From: Chlorobiales bacterium
GTDB taxonomy: Bacteria; Bacteroidota; Chlorobiia; Chlorobiales; Chlorobiaceae
Assembly: GCA_022360415.1 (NCBI GenBank)
Contig: JAKSDB010000186.1
Location: 1 to 16,932, forward strand
Length of the DNA: 16,932 nucleotides
Direction of reading: 5' to 3'
Below are positions 6,396 through 14,860 of the stretch, in pieces. How positions within the stretch are numbered: position 1 is the stretch's first letter; each line of letters opens with the position of its first letter. Below the pieces are notes generated by a model. The model did not search any database and was not told where the DNA came from. It saw only the letters and a program-made list of their open reading frames with translations. Both the position numbers and the translations under genes were made by a program.

Positions 6396-8390
6396 ATGTG
6401 CGGATTTGCCGGTTTTATCGGATATGGTTCTTTATCTGCTCCAGATGTGAGGACTGTATCTCAACGTATGGGCGAAACGATCCTCCACCGTGGTCCTGAT
6501 GATTCAGGTATCTGGATCGATGATGACGCCCTGATCTCGATTGTACACAGACGTCTGTCGATCCTTGATCTATCTCCAGCAGGACATCAGCCTATGATTT
6601 CCGCCTCGGGCCGTTATGTTTTGGCCTTCAACGGAGAAATCTATAACCATGATGAGATGAGAATGCAGATGGGCAATCCTCTTTGTCTTGCTGATCATCA
6701 AGGCCGCAAAGAGAGTATGATATGGAAAGGGCATTCTGACACCGAAACGCTGCTTGCCTGCTTTGAACAATGGGGCTTTGAACTCACGTTAACCAGGTCT
6801 ATCGGAATGTTTGCCCTGGCCTTATGGGACAGAGCGAAGAGAACATTGTATCTCGCGAGAGATCGCATGGGTGAAAAACCTCTCTATTATGGCTGGCAGG
6901 AAAATGTGTTTTTTTTCGCCTCTGAACTGAAAGCCTTGAAAATCCATCCGGATTTCAGGAGAGAAATCGACCATAACGCTATAACACTTCAATTACGCCA
7001 CAGCTATATCCCGGCTCCTTACTCAATATACAAAGGTATCCAGAAGCTGTCTCCGGGTTGTCATATAAAAATAAAGGAGCCGTTGAGGGTCGAAAACAAA
7101 GAGATACATCCTGTTGCATACTGGTCTCTTTCAAAACACGATGACAAAAATTCATCTCATCATTTCGCCGGAGATGAGCGAGAGGCATCTGATGCCCTTG
7201 ACCAGTTGTTAAGGGATGCCGTTATGAAACAAATGGCAGCGGACGTTCCACTGGGGGCGTTTCTTTCCGGAGGCATCGACTCATCAACCATAGTTGCTTT
7301 GATGCAGGCTCAGTCGTCAATACCTGTGAAGACGTTTTCCATCGGCTTTTATGATGCTGACTACAATGAAGCTAACCATGCTATGGCAGTAGCCCGACAT
7401 CTTGGAACCGACCATACTGAAATGTATGTGACATCTGACCAGGCAATGGCGGTTATTCCGAAACTGCCGCTCATTTATGACGAACCTTTTTCTGATGACT
7501 CACAAATCCCTACGTATCTTTTATCGGAAATGGCAAAGCAGGATGTGACCGTTTCACTTTCCGGCGATGCCGGGGATGAATTGTTTGGCGGTTACAACAG
7601 GTATTTCCTGACACATGAATGGTGGAACAGGATTAACCGGGTTCCCCTGTACATGCGTCGCCTGATAGCAGACGGTCTGGACTATTTCAGCCCAGCTTCA
7701 TGGAACAGGGCAGATCAGATGTTGTCCTTTGTTGTGGGAAAGAAAAGCAGAAGATTGAATCTGCATAACAAGATCGGCAAGATTTCACGAGTATTGAAAG
7801 TCAGCGACAGTAGTGAGTTGTACCGTAATTTCACAAGCCATTGGTCCAGCCCGGAAACAGTTGTGCTGAATGGTTGCGAACCTGCGGATCATGCTGCTCT
7901 TTTGAAATTGCGACCTGGCCCGGTGGTGGAACAGATGATGTTGCTTGACAAGCTGCTGTACCTTCCCGACGATATACTGGTGAAGGTCGACAGAGCGGCG
8001 ATGAGTGTTTCACTTGAGACCCGGGTACCGTTTCTGGACCACCGTGTCGTCGAGTTCGCCTCGAGCATACCTTTTTCCATGAAAATAAACAATGGAAAAG
8101 GCAAGTGGATTCTTCGTCAAGTATTATACAATTATGTTCCGGAGCAATTGATCGAAAGGCCCAAAAAAGGATTCGGGTTACCGATTGACAAATGGCTGAG
8201 GGGACCTTTGCGTGAATGGGCGGAAAGCCTGCTTGACGAATCGCGTCTTGTAAACGACGGCTATCTAAATCCTCACCCTGTGCGCTTAAAGTGGAAGGAA
8301 CATCTTGAAGGGAAACATAACTGGCAACATCATCTTTGGGATATACTCATGTTCGGGGCGTGGCTGGAAAAAGAACGGGAAACTGCCTGA
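6396..8390 (+). CDS. asnB: Glutamine-hydrolysing asparagine synthetase family protein
   Basis: A 664-residue class II amidotransferase. Cys2 follows the initiator Met (MCGFAGF), which fixes the start and is the glutaminase nucleophile. Other glutaminase motifs are HRGPDDSG at 31-38, FNGEIYN at 78-84 and SDTET at 114-118. The C-terminal synthetase domain has the ATP-pyrophosphatase loop SGGIDSS at 291-297 and SGDAGDELFGGYNR at 389-402. The chemistry is ATP-dependent transfer of glutamine-derived ammonia to a carboxylate. Family members inside surface-polysaccharide clusters, as here, may amidate a uronic acid or an aminoacyl substituent rather than make free asparagine; the sequence alone does not decide. 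It is the only plus-strand gene of the cluster, convergent with the ABC exporter, and lies just beside the prophage end, so its upstream control may have been altered by the insertion. Confidence 0.93.
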   Translation: MCGFAGFIGYGSLSAPDVRTVSQRMGETILHRGPDDSGIWIDDDALISIVHRRLSILDLSPAGHQPMISASGRYVLAFNGEIYNHDEMRMQMGNPLCLADHQGRKESMIWKGHSDTETLLACFEQWGFELTLTRSIGMFALALWDRAKRTLYLARDRMGEKPLYYGWQENVFFFASELKALKIHPDFRREIDHNAITLQLRHSYIPAPYSIYKGIQKLSPGCHIKIKEPLRVENKEIHPVAYWSLSKHDDKNSSHHFAGDEREASDALDQLLRDAVMKQMAADVPLGAFLSGGIDSSTIVALMQAQSSIPVKTFSIGFYDADYNEANHAMAVARHLGTDHTEMYVTSDQAMAVIPKLPLIYDEPFSDDSQIPTYLLSEMAKQDVTVSLSGDAGDELFGGYNRYFLTHEWWNRINRVPLYMRRLIADGLDYFSPASWNRADQMLSFVVGKKSRRLNLHNKIGKISRVLKVSDSSELYRNFTSHWSSPETVVLNGCEPADHAALLKLRPGPVVEQMMLLDKLLYLPDDILVKVDRAAMSVSLETRVPFLDHRVVEFASSIPFSMKINNGKGKWILRQVLYNYVPEQLIERPKKGFGLPIDKWLRGPLREWAESLLDESRLVNDGYLNPHPVRLKWKEHLEGKHNWQHHLWDILMFGAWLEKERETA

Positions 8391-8555
8391 TACTGCCACA
8401 CTGTGCCCCAACATTGCCACAAGATTTTCACGGAAAGATGCGTTAAAAATATAAATCGTTTCATTGAAAGCAGATACGAATAGAACACATCCCTTCTTAC
8501 CATATTCAGGTCGTCACACGTTCCAAATCCTGGGCCTGAAAGATGACAGCAACAA

Positions 8556-10463
8556 TCACGTACTCTTCGCCGAAACACCGGCAAACTGAATGTCATGATA
8601 TTTCTTATAGAGGCCATTTTTCTCCAGCAGTTCGCCATGTGTACCTGACTCTGCTATCTTTCCCTTGTCGAGAACAAGTATCCTGTCGGCATTTTTTATG
8701 GTTGACAGCCTGTGAGCCACAACAAGCGCAGTTCTGTTCTCCAGGGCATGGTCAATTGCCTTCTGAACGACCTTTTCCGACTCGTTGTCCAAAGCACTGG
8801 TAGCTTCGTCAAAGATGAGCAAGTCAGGATTTTTAACCATCGCACGCGCAATCGCCAGTCGTTGCCGTTGTCCACCCGAAAGCTGTACCCCGCGATCCCC
8901 TATAACTGTATCATATTTATCCGGCTTCGCCTCGATAAAATCGTGGGCGTTTGCCAGTTGGGCAGCTCGTTCTACCTCGGCACGCTCTGCCTGTTCATGA
9001 AGCCCATAAGCAATATTCTGCCCGATCGTGTCATTGAAAAGAATCACTTCCTGGCCAACAACACCGACCATACTGCGCAGATGCTTATAATCCAGTTCCC
9101 GGATGTCGATGCCATCGATAGAAATACTGCCGGAATCAACATCGTAGAAACGCAGCAGCAGATCGACGACCGTTGATTTGCCTGACCCGGACCGGCCGAC
9201 AAGGGCCAGTACTTGACCCTTCCTGATTTCAAAGGAAACATGGTCCAGAACATAGGGCTCTTCAGGGGTTTTGAGATATTTGAAACAGACATTGTCAAAC
9301 CTGATACTTTCGGAAAAACCATTAATAGGCTTTTGGCCGTTTTTTACGAGCGGCTCGGCGTCTATTACCTCGAAAAGCCTTTCCGCAGATGCCATGCCTT
9401 CCTGAATTTTCGAGTTTGCCTCTCCAAGCATTTTCATCGGCCCCATGGCAGAATAAAGACTGAAAGCAAAAACTATAAGCTCATTGGCGGACATTGCACC
9501 TTCGAAAACCTGCAAACCCCCGAACCAGAGTACCATGGCAACCGCCGCCACCAGAAGTGTTTCATTGAGAGGACTGACAATATTATGAAGGCGGTAGATT
9601 TTCAGGTCGAGTTTTCTGAACTCTTTCGTAAAACTTTTAAAACGTTCTACCTCGATACCCTCAAAAGCACTGGACTTGATAACCTTTATTCCGTTAAACT
9701 TCTCGTTAAGCACGGAGTTCATGTCACCCATTCTCGACCTGAAAACTCTGGACAGACTCTTGATCTGCTGCCCAATAAGGCGGATGACAATAAAAATGAT
9801 CACAGAGATTGAAAAAGCGAAAAGCGTAAGCTTCCAGCTCAGGATAAAAAGCACTCCGACATAGACAAAGATTGAAAAAGGATTCTGTATGAAATTGATG
9901 AACGCAAGACTGATCGAATTCTGCACGTTCTGTACATCGTTGTATACATGGTTCATCAATCCCCCTACACGGCGCTTGTTGAAATAATCCAGATGCATTT
10001 CAATGATGGAATGAAACACATCATCCCTGAGCTCTTTGGTGACTTTTGTCTGGATCCGGTAAATGACCTGCCTGTTGAGGTAAATGAAAAGGTTTTTCAG
10101 GGCAAAGGCCGCTATCAGAAAAAAACATATGTTGAGCAGGGTACGCTGTTTTGTATCTGCATAGAACATTTTCTGATACAGCTCTGCAACCTTCCGCTGC
10201 ATATCCTCTGTGTTCACCGATACCGCTGAACCCTGCGCCGCTCCTTTCCGGAAAGTCGTATCATCTTTCATGCCGGTCGATGGAACCGCACTTTCAGCTA
10301 CACTGATGGTTTTATCAGCAGAAAAAATTTCATTCAGCAGGGGAAGAACCGAGTATATGGAGACCGCCCCGAGAACCGAGGTAAATATGCTCACCAGCAC
10401 AACGAGCACAATTTTCCCTTTGGCCGGGGCAAGGTAGCGTAGAATTTTGCGAAGTACTGTCAT
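8556..10463 (-). CDS. MsbA-type ABC exporter (fused membrane and ATPase domains)
   Basis: A 635-residue half-transporter working as a homodimer in the inner membrane. Membrane helices begin at about residues 18-42, then 108-130, 185-230 and 300-340. The ATPase domain has Walker A GRSGSGKST at 423-431, signature LSGGQRQ at 528-534, Walker B LLIFDEA at 548-554 and switch His584. The family moves lipid-linked molecules such as lipid A, lipid-linked oligosaccharides or peptides. In this cluster a lipid-linked glycan is the likely cargo. The loop between the first two helices is long (about residues 48-107), hydrophilic and presumably periplasmic, longer than in E. coli MsbA. The gene is last in the minus-strand series, 140 bp after the aminotransferase gene. 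No Shine-Dalgarno sequence is obvious at the ATG. Confidence 0.92.
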   Translation of the reverse strand: MTVLRKILRYLAPAKGKIVLVVLVSIFTSVLGAVSIYSVLPLLNEIFSADKTISVAESAVPSTGMKDDTTFRKGAAQGSAVSVNTEDMQRKVAELYQKMFYADTKQRTLLNICFFLIAAFALKNLFIYLNRQVIYRIQTKVTKELRDDVFHSIIEMHLDYFNKRRVGGLMNHVYNDVQNVQNSISLAFINFIQNPFSIFVYVGVLFILSWKLTLFAFSISVIIFIVIRLIGQQIKSLSRVFRSRMGDMNSVLNEKFNGIKVIKSSAFEGIEVERFKSFTKEFRKLDLKIYRLHNIVSPLNETLLVAAVAMVLWFGGLQVFEGAMSANELIVFAFSLYSAMGPMKMLGEANSKIQEGMASAERLFEVIDAEPLVKNGQKPINGFSESIRFDNVCFKYLKTPEEPYVLDHVSFEIRKGQVLALVGRSGSGKSTVVDLLLRFYDVDSGSISIDGIDIRELDYKHLRSMVGVVGQEVILFNDTIGQNIAYGLHEQAERAEVERAAQLANAHDFIEAKPDKYDTVIGDRGVQLSGGQRQRLAIARAMVKNPDLLIFDEATSALDNESEKVVQKAIDHALENRTALVVAHRLSTIKNADRILVLDKGKIAESGTHGELLEKNGLYKKYHDIQFAGVSAKST

Positions 10464-10603
10464 AGAAAACGATCAGGCCCGATCCAGGCGGCATAAACAG
10501 ACAAGAGCCATACATCTTGTAATCCATATCGATATAAAAAAACATCCTTACCTAACCAAACATTATCTCATGGTGTAATCATAAGGGCATGTGGCGAGTT
10601 CAC

Positions 10604-11767
10604 TCAGAACCCCGATAATACCCGTTGGACAACATCAACTGTTTGACGCATCTCATCTTCCCCCAGAGTCGGATGAACAAGGAACATCAGACTTCTTTGC
10701 CCCCTGCCGCTGGCAACAGGCAAGCGTTCAGTCATGGCCGGAATCATTTCTCCAAACGCTTTCTCAAGATATATTTCCGGACATATCCCGCTGAAACAGG
10801 GGACGCCCGAAGCATTGATCCCCGCCATAACAGCATCCCGTGTTCCGGGTACTGCCGGAATCTCGTCGTTTAAAAAAGCATAGAATTTATAGTAGGCATG
10901 CACAACGTCGGCTGGCGGCTCATACACATCTATACCGTAAACAGCAGTAAACCCTTCGATCAGAACTGCGGCATTCCTTCTTCGCCTCTCTTGCCATTCC
11001 GGCATTCTCTGAAGCTGTACTCTTCCGATAGCAGCCTGCATTTCCGTCATTCTCGCGTTTGTACCAAATGTCTCGTGAACCCATCGGAAACCCTCTGGAT
11101 GGAGCTTTTCATGCACCGCTTCCCAACTTTTGCCATGATCCTTGTACGACCACATCTTTTTCCACAGTACCTCACTGTTTGTCGTGACCATACCTCCTTC
11201 TCCACCTGTCGTCATAATCTTGTCCTGGCAGAAACTCCATGCGCCAATATCACCGATCGTCCCGACAGCGCGGCCTTTGTAACTCGCGCCATGCGCCTGA
11301 GCACAATCCTCTACCACTTTCAGACCATGCTCCTCTGCAAGCTCCATAATAGGGTCCATGTCACAGGGCCACCCCGTGAGATGCACCACAATGATTCCTT
11401 TTGTCTTTGGGCCAAGTCTTTGAGAAACTGTTTCGGCGGTTACTGTCAGACTCCTGCTGTCAATATCGGCCATGACAGGTACCGCACCACAGGCAACAAC
11501 AGCACTGGCAGTTGCAATGAAGGTATAACAGGGGACAATTACTTCATCCCCCTGCCCTACACCGAGAGCCCTGAGCGCAAGCTCAAGGGCTACGGTACCG
11601 TTTGCAAGAGCAACGGCATATCTGCAGCCGCAAAAAGCTGCAAACTCCTTTTCGAATTCGCGCCCCTCTGCACCCGTCCAGTAGTTGACCCTGTTGGACA
11701 AAAGCACTCTGGAAACCGCATCGGTTTCTTCCTTTGTAAATGAGGGCCAGGGCGGGAAATTTTGCAT
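10604..11767 (-). CDS. DegT/DnrJ/EryC1/StrS-family sugar aminotransferase
   Basis: A 387-residue PLP enzyme of the sugar aminotransferase family. Landmarks: the N-terminal NGTVALELALRALG at 56-69, VIVPCYTF at 77-84, the ring-stacking and pyridine-binding VVEDCAQAHGA at 151-161 with Asp154, and the Schiff-base lysine Lys183 in SFCQDKIMTTGGEGG. Such enzymes transfer an amino group from glutamate to a 3- or 4-keto nucleotide sugar, giving an amino sugar for surface glycans. The specific sugar cannot be read from the sequence, and no dehydratase or reductase partner is in the window. It lies 16 bp after the phosphoglycosyl transferase gene, so the two are probably co-transcribed; such pairing often reflects production and transfer of the same amino sugar. 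Confidence 0.92.
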   Translation of the reverse strand: MQNFPPWPSFTKEETDAVSRVLLSNRVNYWTGAEGREFEKEFAAFCGCRYAVALANGTVALELALRALGVGQGDEVIVPCYTFIATASAVVACGAVPVMADIDSRSLTVTAETVSQRLGPKTKGIIVVHLTGWPCDMDPIMELAEEHGLKVVEDCAQAHGASYKGRAVGTIGDIGAWSFCQDKIMTTGGEGGMVTTNSEVLWKKMWSYKDHGKSWEAVHEKLHPEGFRWVHETFGTNARMTEMQAAIGRVQLQRMPEWQERRRRNAAVLIEGFTAVYGIDVYEPPADVVHAYYKFYAFLNDEIPAVPGTRDAVMAGINASGVPCFSGICPEIYLEKAFGEMIPAMTERLPVASGRGQRSLMFLVHPTLGEDEMRQTVDVVQRVLSGF

Positions 11768-11783
11768 TGCTTGACTAAAACTA

Positions 11784-12422
11784 TTAGAAAAAAGTCTCCC
11801 AAAGATATTTCATATCCCTGGAAAATGACCAATTCTTGACATATTCCCTGTTAATACGAACTTTATCCGGAAAAACCACCTTGCGGTTGTACTGCTCAGG
11901 GTCCTCCGTTTCCGAAAGCAATAGCTCTTCGTCACGGTATTTGAGCGTAGCAGGGCCTGTAATTCCTGGCCGAACTGCCAAAACAAGACGATCATCTCCT
12001 TCAAGGCAATCCGCAAAACCGGGAACATCAGGACGCGGACCGACAAAACTCATCTCGCCCTTGAGAACATTGATCAACTGGGGTAGTTCATCTATTTTGG
12101 TTTTCCGAAGAAACTTACCAAGTGTTGTGATTCGTGCATCTTCAATTGTGGTTACAGTTTTCCCTGTTTCCTTGCCGTTACGCATTGTACGAATTTTAAT
12201 TATGCGAAACAGCTTTCCCCTTCGACCTACTCTCTGCTGAACAAAAAAACCATTGCTCCGCGTATCAATACTTACCACAGCAAACGCGAGAAGGATAACC
12301 CAGAAGGTAAGCACCAATCCGCCAGCGGCACCACAGATGTCGAACAGCCTCTTGCCAAACGCTTGAGACAATGTAAGCCCTTCAGAAGAACGGGTGTGAA
12401 AGGAACGATTGTTAAGCGACAT
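11784..12422 (-). CDS. Phosphoglycosyl transferase (bacterial sugar transferase), second copy
   Basis: A 212-residue enzyme of the small monotopic PglC/WcaJ-like family that links a sugar 1-phosphate to undecaprenyl phosphate and so starts a glycan. It has a hydrophilic N-terminal tail of about 22 residues, KRLFDI at 24-29, one hydrophobic membrane segment (about 30-51), RIIKIRTM at 73-80 and the catalytic Asp-Glu dyad at 111-112 within KIDELPQLINVLKGE, followed by FVGPRPDVP at 126-134. The C-terminal half (LKYRDEELLL, about 160-169) differs from the PglC-like paralogue at 14861-15469, suggesting a different sugar. It sits between sulfotransferase (33 bp upstream) and aminotransferase genes (16 bp downstream). 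Confidence 0.9.
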   Translation of the reverse strand: MSLNNRSFHTRSSEGLTLSQAFGKRLFDICGAAGGLVLTFWVILLAFAVVSIDTRSNGFFVQQRVGRRGKLFRIIKIRTMRNGKETGKTVTTIEDARITTLGKFLRKTKIDELPQLINVLKGEMSFVGPRPDVPGFADCLEGDDRLVLAVRPGITGPATLKYRDEELLLSETEDPEQYNRKVVFPDKVRINREYVKNWSFSRDMKYLWETFF

Positions 12423-12455
12423 ATGTCTGAACCGGTGGAGATTGATGATAGTTTT

Positions 12456-13313
12456 TCAAGGATATCCGTATCTTGTCAATGTGTCATTGATTAGCAAACG
12501 CACTTTGTCATAATCTTCAGGAGGCAGGAACATCCGCCCTTTTCCTACGCTCGAATCCTTTAAATTTCCGGCTGCAGATTGAATAATCGCTTCCCGTGTT
12601 CCGGGTTGAAGGCAACCGATAATCCGTCTCAGCTCTTTTACCGGCTCAGTAACCAGGTCTTCATATCTCACTTTTATCACCCTATCGTTTTCCATATCCG
12701 CAAATGCCTTTTCGGAAAGTTCAAGACAACGTTTCCACTGTAACGCACAGACTTCGACAAGAGAGTAATTGCGCAGAGCGTTATCCATTCCCTCAAAATG
12801 CGGGCCCCAGAAAGCAAGACGATTCTCCCCTGAAAACAAACGGTACGTCCTGCTGTAAAGGTATCTGCCTGTATAAAAGGGAATATCTGAGAGCGGGACA
12901 TAGCGGGCTTTTCTCGCCAGATAAGAAACATTCATCTTGGCATTCCAGCGCTTCAAGGCAGAACCAGCAACATCGATGCCGTCCCGGTAGATAAAAACAT
13001 ACCGTGCTTCTGGCATGATCTTGTCTACAAAAGCCACTCGCAACGAGTTGGCACATGTTTTTTCTATAACCGTTGACAGCTTTTTTCGTTCAGCAAGGCG
13101 GCTGAATGAATTGCGAATATACCGACTCACCACAGGAGTTACGTTCTCGGGAAGCAACTCATCCGTTGGGTAACTTGCATTGCCATACCTCCATATATAG
13201 TTTATCTCGTCACATGGCCAACTGCCAAATCCGGGCACCTGCAGTAAAACATCCCGAAGGATATTTGTCCCGGAACGGGGAGCGCCAATAATGATCACAG
13301 GAGAACAATTCAT
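12456..13313 (-). CDS. PAPS-dependent sulfotransferase family protein
   Basis: A 285-residue protein with the two PAPS-binding elements of sulfotransferases: the 5'-phosphosulfate loop GAPRSGTN at 10-17 and the 3'-phosphate-binding stretch YVFIYRDGIDVAGSALKRW at 105-123 (Arg110, Ser118). These enzymes transfer sulfate from PAPS to hydroxyl or amino groups of carbohydrates or lipids in the cytoplasm. The C-terminal half (about 170-285) is helical and less conserved, as usual for acceptor-binding regions. Its ATG overlaps the stop of the upstream GT4 gene by four bases (ATGA), so the two are translationally coupled and it probably acts on the glycan that enzyme builds. Sulfation of the final polysaccharide is inferred. 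Confidence 0.85.
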   Translation of the reverse strand: MNCSPVIIIGAPRSGTNILRDVLLQVPGFGSWPCDEINYIWRYGNASYPTDELLPENVTPVVSRYIRNSFSRLAERKKLSTVIEKTCANSLRVAFVDKIMPEARYVFIYRDGIDVAGSALKRWNAKMNVSYLARKARYVPLSDIPFYTGRYLYSRTYRLFSGENRLAFWGPHFEGMDNALRNYSLVEVCALQWKRCLELSEKAFADMENDRVIKVRYEDLVTEPVKELRRIIGCLQPGTREAIIQSAAGNLKDSSVGKGRMFLPPEDYDKVRLLINDTLTRYGYP

Positions 13314-14443
13314 ATTGAAGAACCCACACCCAGATCGGCATATAATTGCAGGTAACGTGTAGTAATGATGCGGATATCGAAATATTCCTGCACAAACCGC
13401 CTTGCCTCAAGCCCCATGCGCAGCCGGAGAGCCTTGTCATCAAGAAGAGTCCTGACGCTGTTTGTCAATCTGCCAAGGTCACGATCTGCCACAAGAAAGC
13501 CTGTTCGATTATCAATTACGGCTTCCCTGACGCCCGGCACGTCAAAGGCCACGACAGGAAGACCGGTTGCCGCAGCTTCAAGGATCGCACGCGGCACGCC
13601 TTCACGATAGTGGGATGGAAAAAGAAACAGGTCCGCACCCGTCAGCAAAGGCCTCACATCATCAACCCTGCCGAGATATTCAATCTCCCGGCTTTCACGA
13701 ACCAATACCATGTCGATCGCATCAGGATGTAAAGGGTCTTCTTCACCGGCAAGCAGAAAACGAACACCCGGCTTTTGCAAACGAATTCTCTTCGCAATTT
13801 CGATAAATTCCTGTATGCCCTTCTTCCACAGCAACCTGCTTAACATCATGACCGTAAAAGCTTTATGGCCGCGGTGCTGCCGGTTGATATAACTGAATTT
13901 CTCGAGGTCAACACCTGAACTGGCAATCAGGCTCGCCCTGCTATTTTCCACCCATCCTTTTTCAAGAAAAAGACGTTTATCATCTTTGTTCTGAAAAATT
14001 GTCGTCCTTGCGAATGACGACGCCCTACCATAGCCGATACTGGCTAACTTCCTAGTGACCTTCCCCTCATCAAAGGCATGGCCCAGACCTGTAATTGTAT
14101 TGACAACACAGCCTCCTTTCCCAAAAACCAACTTTGCTGCCATAGAACCGAGGATCACCGGCTTTGCATGAAAATGGTGAACCAGAGCAGGGCTCCATTT
14201 TCTGTATATTTTGCTCAGAAGCCAGAAAGTCCTCACGTCACCGTATAGTGAAAATCCTCCACGGTTAAATTCAACAGGCTCAAGCACTGCTCCCGCTTGA
14301 CAAAGAAAACGACTTTCCTCATCGTCCGCGGTCACAAGCACCACTGTTCTTCCTGACTTTAAAAAATGCTGTATCAAACGAGTTCGGGAGTTACTCAGAG
14401 CATAACCCCGATTAGCGACAAAAATTACAGGGGATAACATCAA
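13310..14443 (-). CDS. GT4-family glycosyltransferase (GT-B fold)
   Basis: A 377-residue group 1 glycosyltransferase. The N-terminal acceptor-side domain runs to about residue 190 (FHAKPVILGS at 91-100, ITGLGHAF at 117-124). The C-terminal nucleotide-sugar domain includes VMMLSRLLWKKGI at 198-210 and the EX7E motif at Glu281/Glu289 (EGVPRAILE), typical of retaining GT4 enzymes. It would add a sugar to an undecaprenyl-diphosphate-linked intermediate at the cytoplasmic face. It shares several blocks with the GT4 enzyme at 15469-16590 (TGLG-AF, IFQNK--KRLF, EDVRP/DDVRP), so the two are probably paralogues. The ATG at 14443 follows the 417-bp gap and may have its own promoter. Its stop overlaps the sulfotransferase start. 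Confidence 0.92.
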   Translation of the reverse strand: MMLSPVIFVANRGYALSNSRTRLIQHFLKSGRTVVLVTADDEESRFLCQAGAVLEPVEFNRGGFSLYGDVRTFWLLSKIYRKWSPALVHHFHAKPVILGSMAAKLVFGKGGCVVNTITGLGHAFDEGKVTRKLASIGYGRASSFARTTIFQNKDDKRLFLEKGWVENSRASLIASSGVDLEKFSYINRQHRGHKAFTVMMLSRLLWKKGIQEFIEIAKRIRLQKPGVRFLLAGEEDPLHPDAIDMVLVRESREIEYLGRVDDVRPLLTGADLFLFPSHYREGVPRAILEAAATGLPVVAFDVPGVREAVIDNRTGFLVADRDLGRLTNSVRTLLDDKALRLRMGLEARRFVQEYFDIRIITTRYLQLYADLGVGSSI

Positions 14444-14860
14444 TTCCGATCATTATTAGTAGGGACCCCCAACAGTATGCCCCTCTATGGATAAACCAAC
14501 TTTCGCAACGTTAATTGTACTTCATAATAACCTCAAAAACAACACAATGCCACCGGAATTCCGGAAGAACAGCAGCCATAACCGGTTACCCCGGCACCTT
14601 GCCTGCCTTGTACCATGGCCGGGACAAAAAACGTTCAAGAAAGATCGATCCTGCCTGCCGCCATAATGCGCGAGCATGATGGGGAATCCCTCTCCGTTAT
14701 CGGAACTGATCCTGTGAAAATCAAAGGTATGATAAGAAATCGTAACTACCAACCGCGTCCAAAACCATCCTCCATTCTGACGCGTTTTTTAAGATATTAA
14801 ACATGATCTGTCGCTCAATTATAATAATTAATCGACCTTAAGGAGCTGTTGTCAAAAGCA
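14444..14860. other. 417-bp gap without a recognisable gene
   Basis: No frame here resembles a known protein. A 76-codon minus-strand frame (14752-14522, TTG start) and a 61-codon plus-strand frame (14615-14800) are open, but neither has a good ribosome binding site or a recognised motif. A third minus frame, between stop codons over about 14715-14605, contains the protein-like WRQAGSIFLERF and may be a remnant, but I cannot name it. Also seen: the perfect 12-bp palindrome CCGGAATTCCGG at 14553-14564 and a terminator-like element at 14754-14790. The gap separates the first GT4/phosphoglycosyl-transferase pair from the rest of the series and probably contains a promoter for the GT4 gene at 14443; no clear -35/-10 pair was found. 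Confidence 0.5.
14754..14790 (+). terminator. Terminator-like hairpin with T6 tract, plus strand
   Basis: Stem cgcgtc (14754-14759) pairs with gacgcg (14779-14784), followed directly by TTTTTT (14785-14790). The stem is only 6 bp and the loop is long (19 nt), so the element is weak. It points along the plus strand although all nearby recognised genes are on the minus strand, so it would end an unseen plus-strand transcript or be chance. Confidence 0.3.

Noticed and set aside
9213..9812. 199-codon plus-strand open frame
   Set aside because: It lies wholly antisense to the membrane domain of the ABC exporter, which is complete and conserved.
10898..11743. 281-codon plus-strand open frame
   Set aside because: It is antisense to the aminotransferase gene, whose PLP motifs are intact throughout. 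The antisense product is compositionally odd and matches no family.
14553..14564. CCGGAATTCCGG palindrome as an operator
   Set aside because: It is a single short GC-rich palindrome without a nearby promoter or second copy, so chance is a sufficient explanation.
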